The notes beneath the pieces are model-generated. The model saw only the letters and a program-made list of their open reading frames with translations. It ran no database searches and was not told the origin of the DNA. DNA of 6,057 bases from Rhizobium sp. Q54 (GTDB taxonomy: Bacteria; Pseudomonadota; Alphaproteobacteria; SMXS01), in contig CAMBYA010000161.1 of the NCBI GenBank assembly GCA_945872035.1, positions 1 to 6,057 on the forward strand, written 5' to 3'. The stretch's first letter is position 1. Each line of letters opens with the position of its first letter. This document shows, piece after piece, positions 1 through 5,366 of the stretch. The translations under genes were made by a program, and so were the position numbers.

Positions 1-546
1 CTTGCCCGGCCCCAGGATCCGGCGCGCCTCGGCGGTGTGCTCGGGCGTGACGAAATAGGGATGGGCGCCGTCGGCCTTGTCGCGGGCCACTTCCAGCATC
101 TTCGGGCCGAGGGCGGCGATCACCGTCTTCGGCGGCTCGGCGGGCTGCGGCGCCATGTACTGCACCTGCGCCATGGCGTCGAGATAGCCTGTCATGGCGG
201 CGATGGGCTTGCCGTAGACATGGCCGCGGAAGCCTTCGACGAACGGCTTGTGCGACACGCCGAGTCCCAACAGGAAACGCCCGCCGGACTGCTCGTTGAG
301 CGCCAGTTGGGCCACCTTCGCGGTACGCGCGTCGCGGCCGTAGATGTTGGTGATCCCGGTGGCGACCGTCAGCCGTTCCGTGTTCGCCAGCAGCCAGGCC
401 GCCAGCGACAGCGGCTCGCGGCCGAGCCCTTCCGGAATCCACAGCGTGTCATAGCCCCATTCCTCGATCCGGCGGGCGAAGGCCGCCGCCTCGCTGGCCG
501 TATAACCGTCGAGCCCGGCCCAGACGGCGCGCTTTCCCAATTTCAT
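1..546 (-). CDS. LLM-class (F420-type) flavin/deazaflavin oxidoreductase, 3' end cut by window
   Basis: This is the first 182 residues of a luciferase-like monooxygenase-fold protein. Proteins of this TIM-barrel superfamily use reduced FMN or coenzyme F420 to oxidise or reduce organic substrates in the cytoplasm. The start reads MKLGKRAVWAGLDG, followed by the helix TASEAAAFARRIEEWGYDTLWIPEG (residues 16-40), TVATGITNIYGRDART (60-75), and the typical barrel segment GGRFLLGLGVSHKP (88-101). AALGPKMLEVARDKADGAHPYFVTPEHT (144-171) also follows the pattern of the F420-dependent LLM subfamily. Full-length relatives are near 280-300 residues, so about a third is missing beyond the left edge. The ATG is preceded by GAGGAG at a good distance and lies 11 nt after the stop of the VOC gene, so the two are surely co-transcribed. 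The cofactor (F420 or FMN) and the substrate cannot be told from this part. Confidence 0.9.
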   Translation of the reverse strand, partial: MKLGKRAVWAGLDGYTASEAAAFARRIEEWGYDTLWIPEGLGREPLSLAAWLLANTERLTVATGITNIYGRDARTAKVAQLALNEQSGGRFLLGLGVSHKPFVEGFRGHVYGKPIAAMTGYLDAMAQVQYMAPQPAEPPKTVIAALGPKMLEVARDKADGAHPYFVTPEHTAEARRILGPGK

Positions 547-557
547 TCCCAGTCTCC

Positions 558-1115
558 TCAAGGAACCGTGTAGCTGCCGTCAGGCTGGTTGATGCGGATC
601 GGATCGGTCTTGCCGTCCCAGGTCGCGGCTGCGTCCGCGACTCGCTTGAACGAGGCGCGGATAGCGTCGTTGGGCTCGACGATCTCGAGGAAGATGTCGA
701 AGTCCTTGCGCGCGTCGAAATACGCGAAACGCGGCGCGCTGCCGTCGCCGCCGCCATAGGTCGTCGCCGGATAGCCGGCCGCCGGATAGGCCTTCATGTC
801 TGCGTCGTAGTCGCTGCTCCAGACGCAGCAGTGATGGAAGCCGTGCTGGCCCTTCTTGTACATGTCGCGGTAGGCGCTGTTGCTGTCGCTGTGCTGCTCG
901 ATCAGCTCGATCTGCACGTCGCCGGCCTGCGCCAGGCCCACGGACATCCGCAGCTCGCCCGGCGCGCCGCGGTACTGCACGTTGCCGATGGTCAGGTTCT
1001 GGGTGACGTAGAACGGCCCGACGCCGTAGAACTTGATCCAGCGGTTGCAGGCCGCCATGAGGTCGTCGACGACCCACGCGTTCTGGAAAATCTTGCGCTC
1101 GCTCGGCATTGCCAT
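558..1115 (-). CDS. VOC superfamily (glyoxalase-fold) protein
   Basis: A complete 185-residue protein with the vicinal-oxygen-chelate fold, built from paired beta-alpha-beta-beta-beta modules. The superfamily includes glyoxalases, methylmalonyl-CoA epimerase and extradiol dioxygenases. The first module runs from IFQNAWVVDDLMAACNRW (residues 9-26) through VQIELIEQHSD (67-77). The second opens at GFHHCCVWSSDYDADM (92-107) and closes at DIFLEIVEP (140-148). By alignment of these landmarks the metal-ligand positions would be Gln11, Glu70, His94 or His95, and Glu144. The first is usually His, so the metal site may be altered. The gene leads the leftward operon and the LLM oxidoreductase follows after 11 nt. 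Its start has AGGGGAGA just upstream; an ATG two codons later (1109) is possible but less well placed. The substrate is unknown. Confidence 0.9.
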   Translation of the reverse strand: MAMPSERKIFQNAWVVDDLMAACNRWIKFYGVGPFYVTQNLTIGNVQYRGAPGELRMSVGLAQAGDVQIELIEQHSDSNSAYRDMYKKGQHGFHHCCVWSSDYDADMKAYPAAGYPATTYGGGDGSAPRFAYFDARKDFDIFLEIVEPNDAIRASFKRVADAAATWDGKTDPIRINQPDGSYTVP

Positions 1116-1219
1116 CGATCTCTCCCCTGATGACGGTTCGCCGCATAGTGGCGCATACTCACGCGCATTGCCAACAAAGGCACGTGGGAAGTCTGCTTTC
1201 GTCCAGGATGCGAGCTACT

Positions 1220-1597
1220 ATGGAAATAGAAGAACTTGTTTTGAAATTGATCGGAGTCGATCCGGCTTCAGATGATCCGTCGATCGATTGGGATGCGCGC
1301 GGTCTTCTTTGGGAGCAGTTGAGCAAAAAGGCAGAGGAAATCCTGCGCAAGGAAGCCGTAGCCGCGTTCTGTACCGCCCAAGAGTGGGATAACCGAATCG
1401 ACTGTCAGGTGAAGCTACCCAATGGAACGATAGTTGGTGAAATGGTCGGACTTAACTCACTAACTATCGAACGCCTACGGGAAACAGCGATCCGCCTTCG
1501 ATACAGACATGCGGGAGAGCCGATTGCATTAGTCAATTCGATACTCCCTCCGCTCTATATCGGCCGGGGGAGGCCACAAAGCTCGGGGTGCAACTAG
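1220..1597 (+). CDS. Small protein of unknown function, low-G+C gene
   Basis: I do not recognise this 125-residue protein. It begins MEIEELVLKLIGVDPASDD, has a charged, probably helical stretch (LLWEQLSKKAEEILRKEAVAAF, about residues 30-51), then a probable beta segment with a turn (IDCQVKLPNGTIVGEMVG, about 61-78) and a helix (TIERLRETAIRLRYRH). No signal peptide or membrane segment is visible. A hand count gives about 52% G+C against about 65% in the neighbouring EthD gene, and codons such as TTG, AAA, ATA and AGA are used more freely, which suggests recent transfer. The ATG at 1220 has AGGA 11 nt upstream. An in-frame ATG at 1208 would add four residues, and one at 1109 would run into the VOC gene and is unlikely. 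It could be a chance open frame, but its length and ordered composition favour a real gene. Confidence 0.6.
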   Translation: MEIEELVLKLIGVDPASDDPSIDWDARGLLWEQLSKKAEEILRKEAVAAFCTAQEWDNRIDCQVKLPNGTIVGEMVGLNSLTIERLRETAIRLRYRHAGEPIALVNSILPPLYIGRGRPQSSGCN

Positions 1598-1635
1598 CGA
1601 AATTCAAGACAGTTTAATCAAACGGGGAAAACACC

Positions 1636-2025
1636 ATGCTCAAGCTCACCTTCTGCCTCCGCCGCCAGGCGCATCTGACGCGTGAGGAATTCCAGCGCTA
1701 CTGGTACGAGAACCACGGCCGGCTCGGCCAGCGGCTGATGCAGCACATCGGCATGGTCCGCTACGTGCAGACCCACACGTCCGACAACCCGCTCAACAAG
1801 CTGTTCGTCGACGACCGCGGCGCGCCCGAGCCCTATGACGGCGTCGCCGAGGCGTGGTGGCCCAGCCTGGAATTCCTGCAGGAGCGGATGCAGGACCCGG
1901 CGGCGCAGGCCGCCATGGCCGAGGCGGTCGAGGACGAGGCCCGGTTCATCGACTTCGCCCGCTCGCCGATCTGGCTGGGCGAGGAGCGGGTGATCATCGA
2001 CAACGGCCAGGCTGTTCCGTATTGA
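1636..2025 (+). CDS. EthD domain-containing protein
   Basis: A complete 129-residue protein of the EthD family, which adopts a dimeric ferredoxin-like alpha/beta-barrel fold. Members accompany oxidative degradation systems (EthD itself was found with the ethyl tert-butyl ether cytochrome P450 system), and several act on polyketide- or aromatic-like compounds; most have no proven reaction. Diagnostic segments are the N-terminal strand MLKLTFCLRR, the signature LTREEFQRYWYENHGRLGQ (residues 14-32), PYDGVAEAWWPSLEFL (66-81) and DEARFIDFARSPIWLGEERVII (100-121). The ATG has GGGGA 7-11 nt upstream. It is the first gene of a four-gene plus-strand operon and is separated by 22 nt from the MDR oxidoreductase gene, which suggests that the two proteins act in the same pathway. 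No clear promoter was found in the 38 nt before it. Confidence 0.9.
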   Translation: MLKLTFCLRRQAHLTREEFQRYWYENHGRLGQRLMQHIGMVRYVQTHTSDNPLNKLFVDDRGAPEPYDGVAEAWWPSLEFLQERMQDPAAQAAMAEAVEDEARFIDFARSPIWLGEERVIIDNGQAVPY

Positions 2026-2038
2026 TGGCGAAGATTTC

Positions 2039-2045
2039 AGGGAGG
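2039..2045 (+). promoter_or_regulatory. Ribosome binding site deciding the MDR gene start
   Basis: AGGGAGG is a strong anti-SD match. It lies 2 nt before the first ATG (2048) and 5 nt before the second (2051). The spacing favours initiation at 2051, removing one Met from the longest reading. Confidence 0.7.
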
Positions 2046-2050
2046 GAATG

Positions 2051-3070
2051 ATGGCCGACATCAACCGCGAATGGCTGCTGGTGCAGCGCCCGCAGGGCGA
2101 GCCCAAGCCGAGTGACTACCAGTGGCGCGAAAGCCCGGTGCCGGAGCCCGGTCCCGGCGAGTTCGTCGTCCGCGTGCTCTATGCCGCCATGGACCCGGCG
2201 ATTCGCGGCTGGATGGATGCCCAGGGCAACTACATGCCGCCGATCCCGCTCGGCACGCCGGTGCGTTCAGTAGTGCTGGGCAAGGTCGTCAAATCCAACG
2301 TGGATGCCCATCCCGTCGGTCAGATCGTCTCGGGCCTCGGCGCGTGGGCAGATTACGTGGTGTGCAAACCCGGCTATGTGGGCCCGGTGCCCGTCGAATG
2401 GGGCCATGACCTGACGACCTACCTGCATCCGCTGGGCGCCGTGGGCGCCACCGCCTATTACGGCCTGTTCGAGGTCGGCAAGCTGAAGGACGGTGAGAAC
2501 CTGCTGGTGTCAGGCGCGGCGGGCGGTGTCGGCTCGCTGGTCGGCCAGATGGGCAAGATCAAGGGCTGCAAGGTGGTCGGCATCGCCGGCGGCGCGGAAA
2601 AGTGCCGCTGGCTGACCGAGGAGCTGGGCTTCGACGCCGCCATCGACTACCGCGCCACCAAGGACCTGTCGGCCGAGATCAGGAAGCATTTCCCGGGCGG
2701 TTTCGACGTCTATTTCGAGAATGTCGGCGGCGCGACGCTGGAGGCGGCCATGGACAACATGGCGATGCATGCCCGCATCGCCATCTGCGGCATGATCTCG
2801 GCCTACAACGACAGCCACGATCCGCCGCCCGGCCCGCGCAACATGTGGAACATCCTGGTCAAGCGCGCCCATGTGGAGGGTCTGCTGGTGTCCGACTACA
2901 TGCACCGCGCCATGCCCGGCTACCAGCAGATCAACGACTGGATCAAGGCCGGCAAGCTGAAGTTCAAGGTCGACGTCCGCGACGGCCTGGAGAACACGCC
3001 CGAAATCTTCAACAAGCTGTTCACCGGCAGCCACGATGGCAAGCTGCTGGTCAAGATCGGCGACGCGTAA
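2051..3070 (+). CDS. NADP-dependent MDR-family oxidoreductase (zinc-independent, PTGR/CurA type)
   Basis: A 339-residue medium-chain dehydrogenase/reductase of the zinc-free group that includes prostaglandin reductases/leukotriene B4 dehydrogenase and bacterial curcumin reductase. These enzymes reduce the double bond of alpha,beta-unsaturated carbonyls with NADPH. Numbering from the ATG at 2048, the GroES-like N-terminal domain contains the family landmark AAMDPAIRGWM (residues 46-56). The nucleotide-binding fold has GAAGGVG (156-162), and further family segments are FDVYFENVGG (219-228) and AICGMISAYND (245-255). The zinc-binding cysteines of alcohol dehydrogenases are absent, as expected. 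Two ATG codons lie in tandem at 2048 and 2051. AGGGAGG at 2039-2045 gives a normal 5-nt gap only to the second, so 2051 is preferred. Downstream the ABM gene follows after 21 nt. The real substrate is unknown. Confidence 0.93.
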   Translation: MADINREWLLVQRPQGEPKPSDYQWRESPVPEPGPGEFVVRVLYAAMDPAIRGWMDAQGNYMPPIPLGTPVRSVVLGKVVKSNVDAHPVGQIVSGLGAWADYVVCKPGYVGPVPVEWGHDLTTYLHPLGAVGATAYYGLFEVGKLKDGENLLVSGAAGGVGSLVGQMGKIKGCKVVGIAGGAEKCRWLTEELGFDAAIDYRATKDLSAEIRKHFPGGFDVYFENVGGATLEAAMDNMAMHARIAICGMISAYNDSHDPPPGPRNMWNILVKRAHVEGLLVSDYMHRAMPGYQQINDWIKAGKLKFKVDVRDGLENTPEIFNKLFTGSHDGKLLVKIGDA

Positions 3071-3091
3071 ATCCATCCAAGGGGAACCAGA

Positions 3092-3382
3092 ATGTTCGCA
3101 CAGATCGTCAAGGTCCGGGTCAAGGCCGGCAAGGAAGCGGAATTCGCGGCCGTTGGCCGCACCATGAGCAACGTCGTCGAGGCCAACGAGCCCGGCACGG
3201 TCGTCTACAAGCTGTTCCACACCGACGACCCGCAGGAATTCATCATGATCGAAATCTACGAGAACGAGGCGGCGCTGCAGGCGCACCGCGACACGCCGCA
3301 TGTGAAGGCCGTGCTGCCGCGCCTCGGCGGCATCGTCGAGGGCGGGCTCGAGGTCCAGAAACTGCACGAGGTCGAACTCTGA
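3092..3382 (+). CDS. Antibiotic biosynthesis monooxygenase (ABM) domain protein, YgiN-like
   Basis: A complete 96-residue single-domain ABM protein. This family forms dimers of ferredoxin-like folds and includes cofactor-free quinol monooxygenases (YgiN) and polyketide-modifying monooxygenases; many members have no demonstrated reaction. Visible features are the first strand FAQIVKVRVKAGKEAEF (residues 2-18), the turn EPGTVVYKLFHTDDP (33-47), the strand EFIMIEIYENEAALQAH (49-65), and TPHVKAVLP (68-76) with the commonly conserved histidines His65 and His70. AGGGG sits about 8 nt before the ATG. The gene follows the MDR gene by 21 nt, and its stop overlaps the likely start codon of the DUF1491 gene, so translation of the two may be coupled. 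Two dimeric alpha/beta-barrel proteins (EthD and ABM) flank the reductase, which fits a shared small-molecule pathway. Confidence 0.9.
   Translation: MFAQIVKVRVKAGKEAEFAAVGRTMSNVVEANEPGTVVYKLFHTDDPQEFIMIEIYENEAALQAHRDTPHVKAVLPRLGGIVEGGLEVQKLHEVEL
3368..3371 (+). promoter_or_regulatory. GAGG ribosome binding site supporting a CTG start
   Basis: GAGG ends 7 nt before the CTG at 3379, a standard distance for initiation there. It lies inside the last codons of the ABM gene. This is the main sequence support for reading the CTG as a start codon. Confidence 0.45.
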
Positions 3383-3717
3383 GCCAGCCGCGCCTCAACG
3401 CCAAATTCTGGGTCCAGGCCTATATCAGGCTGTGCGAGACCCGGGCCATTCCCGCCATGGTCGTCCGTCATGGCGACGACACGGCGGGGACGGTGCTGAT
3501 CAAGCTCTACCAGCACGGCATCGGCTCGACGGTGTTCGAGCGAACCGTCGACCTGGACGGCAACCGTGCCTGGCTGCGCGCGACCGGCCCGGACCCGGTG
3601 CCCGATTTCGACGCGGATGCCTTTATCCAGAAGCAGGTGAAGTTCGATCCCGACCTGTGGGTTGTCGAGGTAGAGTCCCGCGACGGCAGCCATCTGCTCG
3701 ATGACCCGATCGTTTGA
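3379..3717 (+). CDS. DUF1491 family protein with probable CTG start
   Basis: The frame encodes a DUF1491 protein, a small uncharacterised family found mainly in alphaproteobacteria. Recognisable segments, counted from the CTG as residue 1, are PRLNAKFWVQAYIRLCE (4-20), IPAMVVRHGDDTAGTVLIKL (24-43), a middle part with AWLRATG (64-70), and the C-terminal signature VKFDPDLWVVEVESRDGSHLLDD (87-109). The length of 112 residues fits the family. No ATG, GTG or TTG lies in this frame near the expected N-terminus. The first ATG (3457) would remove the conserved RLNAKFWVQAY block. The CTG at 3379 shares its TG with the TGA stop of the ABM gene and has GAGG 7 nt upstream, so translationally coupled initiation at CTG is the best reading. 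A sequencing error that hides a normal start is the alternative. The biochemical function is unknown. Confidence 0.85.
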   Translation: MSQPRLNAKFWVQAYIRLCETRAIPAMVVRHGDDTAGTVLIKLYQHGIGSTVFERTVDLDGNRAWLRATGPDPVPDFDADAFIQKQVKFDPDLWVVEVESRDGSHLLDDPIV

Positions 3718-3785
3718 CCCCAATCAAGTCGGAGCCGCACCGGATCGTCTAATACTGCACGGCCATGTGATGTCCCGGAGCGGTC

Positions 3786-4649
3786 ATGCAGCCAGCAGTC
3801 AAAGCGTTCTTCGATCAGGCGACCTTCACGTTCTCGTATGTGGTGCGCGATCCCCGCAGTACGCGCTGCGCCATTATCGATCCGGTCCTTGACTACGATC
3901 CCAAGTCGGGCCGGGCCAGCACGCGCTCGGCCGACGCGATCATCGACTATGTCGACGCCGAAGGCCTGGAGGTCGACTGGATCCTGGAAACCCACGCCCA
4001 TGCCGATCACATCACCGGGTCGGTTCATCTGCTTGAGCGGCTTGGCGGCAGGACGGGAATCGGCGCCCGCATCGTCGACGTGCAGGCGACGTTCGGGAAG
4101 CTGTTCAACCTGTCGTCGGACTTCGTGCCCAACGGGCGCCAGTTCGACCAGCTGTTCGAGGACGGCGATCGCTTTGCTATCGGCGCCATGAGCGTCGAGG
4201 TGATCCACACGCCCGGCCATACGCCGGCCTGTCTCACCTACCTGATCGGAGATTGCGCCTTTGTCGGCGATACGCTGTTCATGCCCGACTATGGCACGGC
4301 GCGCGCCGACTTTCCCGGCGGCGACGCCCGGACGTTGTACCGGTCGATCAGGCGTGTGCTCTCGCTTCCCCCAGCGACGCGGCTGTTCCTGTGCCATGAC
4401 TACCTTCCCGAAGGCCGCTCGGAGTATGTCCACGAAACCACGGTGGCGGCCCAGCGCGACGGTAACATCCATGTGCGTGACGGCATCTCGGAGGATTCCT
4501 TCGTCGTCATGCGCCAGGCCCGCGACGGGACGCTGGAGATGCCGACGCTGATCCTGCCGTCGATCCAGGTGAATATCCGTGCGGGCCATTTTCCGGAGCC
4601 GGAAGGCAACGGCGTCGTGTATCTCAAGATTCCGGTGAACGCCGTCTAG
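3786..4649 (+). CDS. MBL-fold metallo-hydrolase, persulfide dioxygenase (ETHE1/Blh) type
   Basis: A complete 287-residue metallo-beta-lactamase-fold enzyme. Relatives (ETHE1; Blh of the BigR operons) are iron enzymes that oxidise glutathione persulfide to sulfite in hydrogen sulfide detoxification. The motif THAHADH lies at residues 69-75, HTPGHTP at 141-147, FVGDTLF at 159-165 and LCHDY at 202-206. By analogy with ETHE1 the Fe ligands would be His70, His145 and Asp162. The segment ARADFPGGDARTLYRSI (172-188) and the C-terminal LILPSIQVNIRAGHFPEPEGNGVVYLKIPVN (255-285) are strongly typical of this subfamily rather than of glyoxalase II. There is no rhodanese domain and no signal peptide, so it should be cytoplasmic. 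GGAG lies 5 nt before the ATG. It begins 68 nt after the DUF1491 gene, so it may be read on from that operon or have its own promoter. No ArsR-type BigR regulator is adjacent. Confidence 0.9.
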   Translation: MQPAVKAFFDQATFTFSYVVRDPRSTRCAIIDPVLDYDPKSGRASTRSADAIIDYVDAEGLEVDWILETHAHADHITGSVHLLERLGGRTGIGARIVDVQATFGKLFNLSSDFVPNGRQFDQLFEDGDRFAIGAMSVEVIHTPGHTPACLTYLIGDCAFVGDTLFMPDYGTARADFPGGDARTLYRSIRRVLSLPPATRLFLCHDYLPEGRSEYVHETTVAAQRDGNIHVRDGISEDSFVVMRQARDGTLEMPTLILPSIQVNIRAGHFPEPEGNGVVYLKIPVNAV

Positions 4650-4732
4650 AGGCTATCCTGAATCGACGGGTTTGCTCTGGCGACGGGCGCGCCGAGCGAT
4701 ACACTCTTCATGTGCATTCGGGAGAAGGCGTC

Positions 4733-5137
4733 ATGGAAGCGCTGAGCGTCGCAGTTGTGTCGTACATCATCATCAAGGCCCGCGAGTTCGACGCAAAGGT
4801 CGAACCCGTGAACGAAGCGCCAGGGTCCGACGAAGCCGATGACGGCGAGGGCATCATCCTCGAGGATTTCGCCGACGATCCAACCTACCAGGAACTGCGC
4901 GAGGCCATCGAAGACCTGGACGAGGACGCGGGTTACGAACTGGTCGCCATGATGTGGATCGGGCGTGGCACCTATGACGCCGAAGATTGGGAAGAGGCGG
5001 TGGAAACCGCCCGCGAGGAAGCCATCAACTCCACGGCGGATTATCTGATCGGCACGCCGCAACTGGGCGATTTCCTGGAGGAGGGGCTGGTGGCGATGGG
5101 TTACGAGTTCGATCCTGACGCGTTGCGGCATCTTTAG
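4733..5137 (+). CDS. DUF3775 domain-containing protein
   Basis: A complete 134-residue acidic protein of the DUF3775 family, which is uncharacterised and common in alphaproteobacteria. The N-terminal block LSVAVVSYIIIKAREFDAKVEP (residues 4-25) is followed by a variable acidic linker (about 28-44). The main conserved part includes DDPTYQELREAIEDLDEDAGYELVAMMWIGRGTYDAEDWEEAV (48-90) and YLIGTPQLGDFLEEGLVAMG (104-123). The hydrophobic N-terminal run is too short and too interrupted to be a convincing membrane segment. The ATG at 4733 has GGAGAAGG 5-12 nt upstream. A GTG at 4712 would add seven residues without a ribosome binding site and is rejected. It stands 83 nt after the MBL gene with no visible terminator between. 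Its function is unknown. Confidence 0.85.
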   Translation: MEALSVAVVSYIIIKAREFDAKVEPVNEAPGSDEADDGEGIILEDFADDPTYQELREAIEDLDEDAGYELVAMMWIGRGTYDAEDWEEAVETAREEAINSTADYLIGTPQLGDFLEEGLVAMGYEFDPDALRHL

Positions 5138-5153
5138 GATTTTCTGCAACTCC

Positions 5154-5250
5154 CTGTGATTCTACGAGCGAAGCGAAGCAGCCCAGCCGTGCCGTTGATA
5201 GCCGTGTGGCGGAGGAGCTGGATTGCCGCGCTTCACTCGCAAAATCACGG
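5154..5250. repeat. Imperfect inverted repeat, 33-nt arms, palindromic dispersed-element type
   Basis: The left arm (5154-5186) and right arm (5218-5250) match at 25 of 33 positions when one is reverse-complemented, around a 31-nt centre. The shared core is GTGATT near the ends, CGAGCGAAGCG in the middle and a terminal CCAG next to the centre. This closely resembles the widespread bacterial palindromic elements built on GTCATTGCGAG...GAAGC...CAATCCAG. I recognise it by pattern only. It begins 16 nt after the DUF3775 stop, so in RNA it would form a long hairpin that could affect decay or termination of that transcript. The mismatches between the arms suggest an old, decayed copy. Confidence 0.75.
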
Positions 5251-5303
5251 CGAGAGGCGCGCGTAGCCTTCCAAAACCACTCTCACAAGCCCTTCACGGA
5301 TTG

Positions 5304-5346
5304 TTTTGCGAATGAATCGCAAAATAGTTGTTGCAAGCGATTCTCA
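5304..5346. promoter_or_regulatory. Two Fur-box-like dyads upstream of and overlapping the sRNA promoter
   Basis: The first element contains a perfect 8-bp inverted repeat, TTTTGCGA (5304-5311) and TCGCAAAA (5317-5324), with a 5-nt gap. Its core TGCGAAT-G-AATCGCA (5307-5321) has the 7-1-7 layout of proteobacterial Fur boxes. The second, TGCAAGC-G-ATTCTCA (5332-5346), has a good right half (6 of 7 against ATTATCA) and a poor left half. The centres are 25 bp apart, and the second overlaps the -35 of the promoter at 5331-5359, a position suited to repression. Binding by Fur, Mur or another regulator is inference only. Confidence 0.4.
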
Positions 5347-5359
5347 GGTGGGCTACATC
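5331..5359 (+). promoter_or_regulatory. Housekeeping promoter for the small RNA
   Basis: GCTACATC (5352-5359) matches the Caulobacter-type -10 consensus GCTANAWC at every defined position. TTGCAAG (5331-5337) matches the TTG and last S of the -35 consensus TTGaCgS, and the gap of 14 nt is within the accepted 10-14. Transcription would begin near 5366-5367. No plausible coding gene follows before the terminator, so the product should be noncoding. Confidence 0.6.
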
Positions 5360-5366
5360 TGTCTTC

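Noticed and set aside
1109..1219. N-terminal extension of the low-G+C gene from the ATG at 1109
   Set aside because: It would overlap the start of the VOC gene and its ribosome binding site, and has no ribosome binding site of its own; the ATG at 1220 is more plausible.
1613..1618. TTTAAT as a -10 box for the EthD operon
   Set aside because: It matches TATAAT at five of six bases, but no -35 is visible at a proper distance and the predicted start would fall at the ribosome binding site.
2510..3367. Minus-strand open frame of 285 codons opposite the MDR and ABM genes
   Set aside because: Antisense shadow of well-recognised genes; low-complexity translation with no domain.
3714..3756. Promoter before the MBL gene (TTGACC at 3714 with TCTAATAC at 3748)
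   Set aside because: The gap of about 30 bp is far too long, and nothing at the right distance before the -10-like site resembles a -35.
3507..4589. Long minus-strand open frame (360 codons) opposite the DUF1491 and MBL genes
   Set aside because: It is an antisense shadow of two clear protein families in G+C-rich DNA; its translation is arginine- and aspartate-rich with no recognisable domain.
4672..4705. Promoter before DUF3775 (TTGCTC and TACACT)
   Set aside because: The 22-bp spacer is too long and both boxes are weak.
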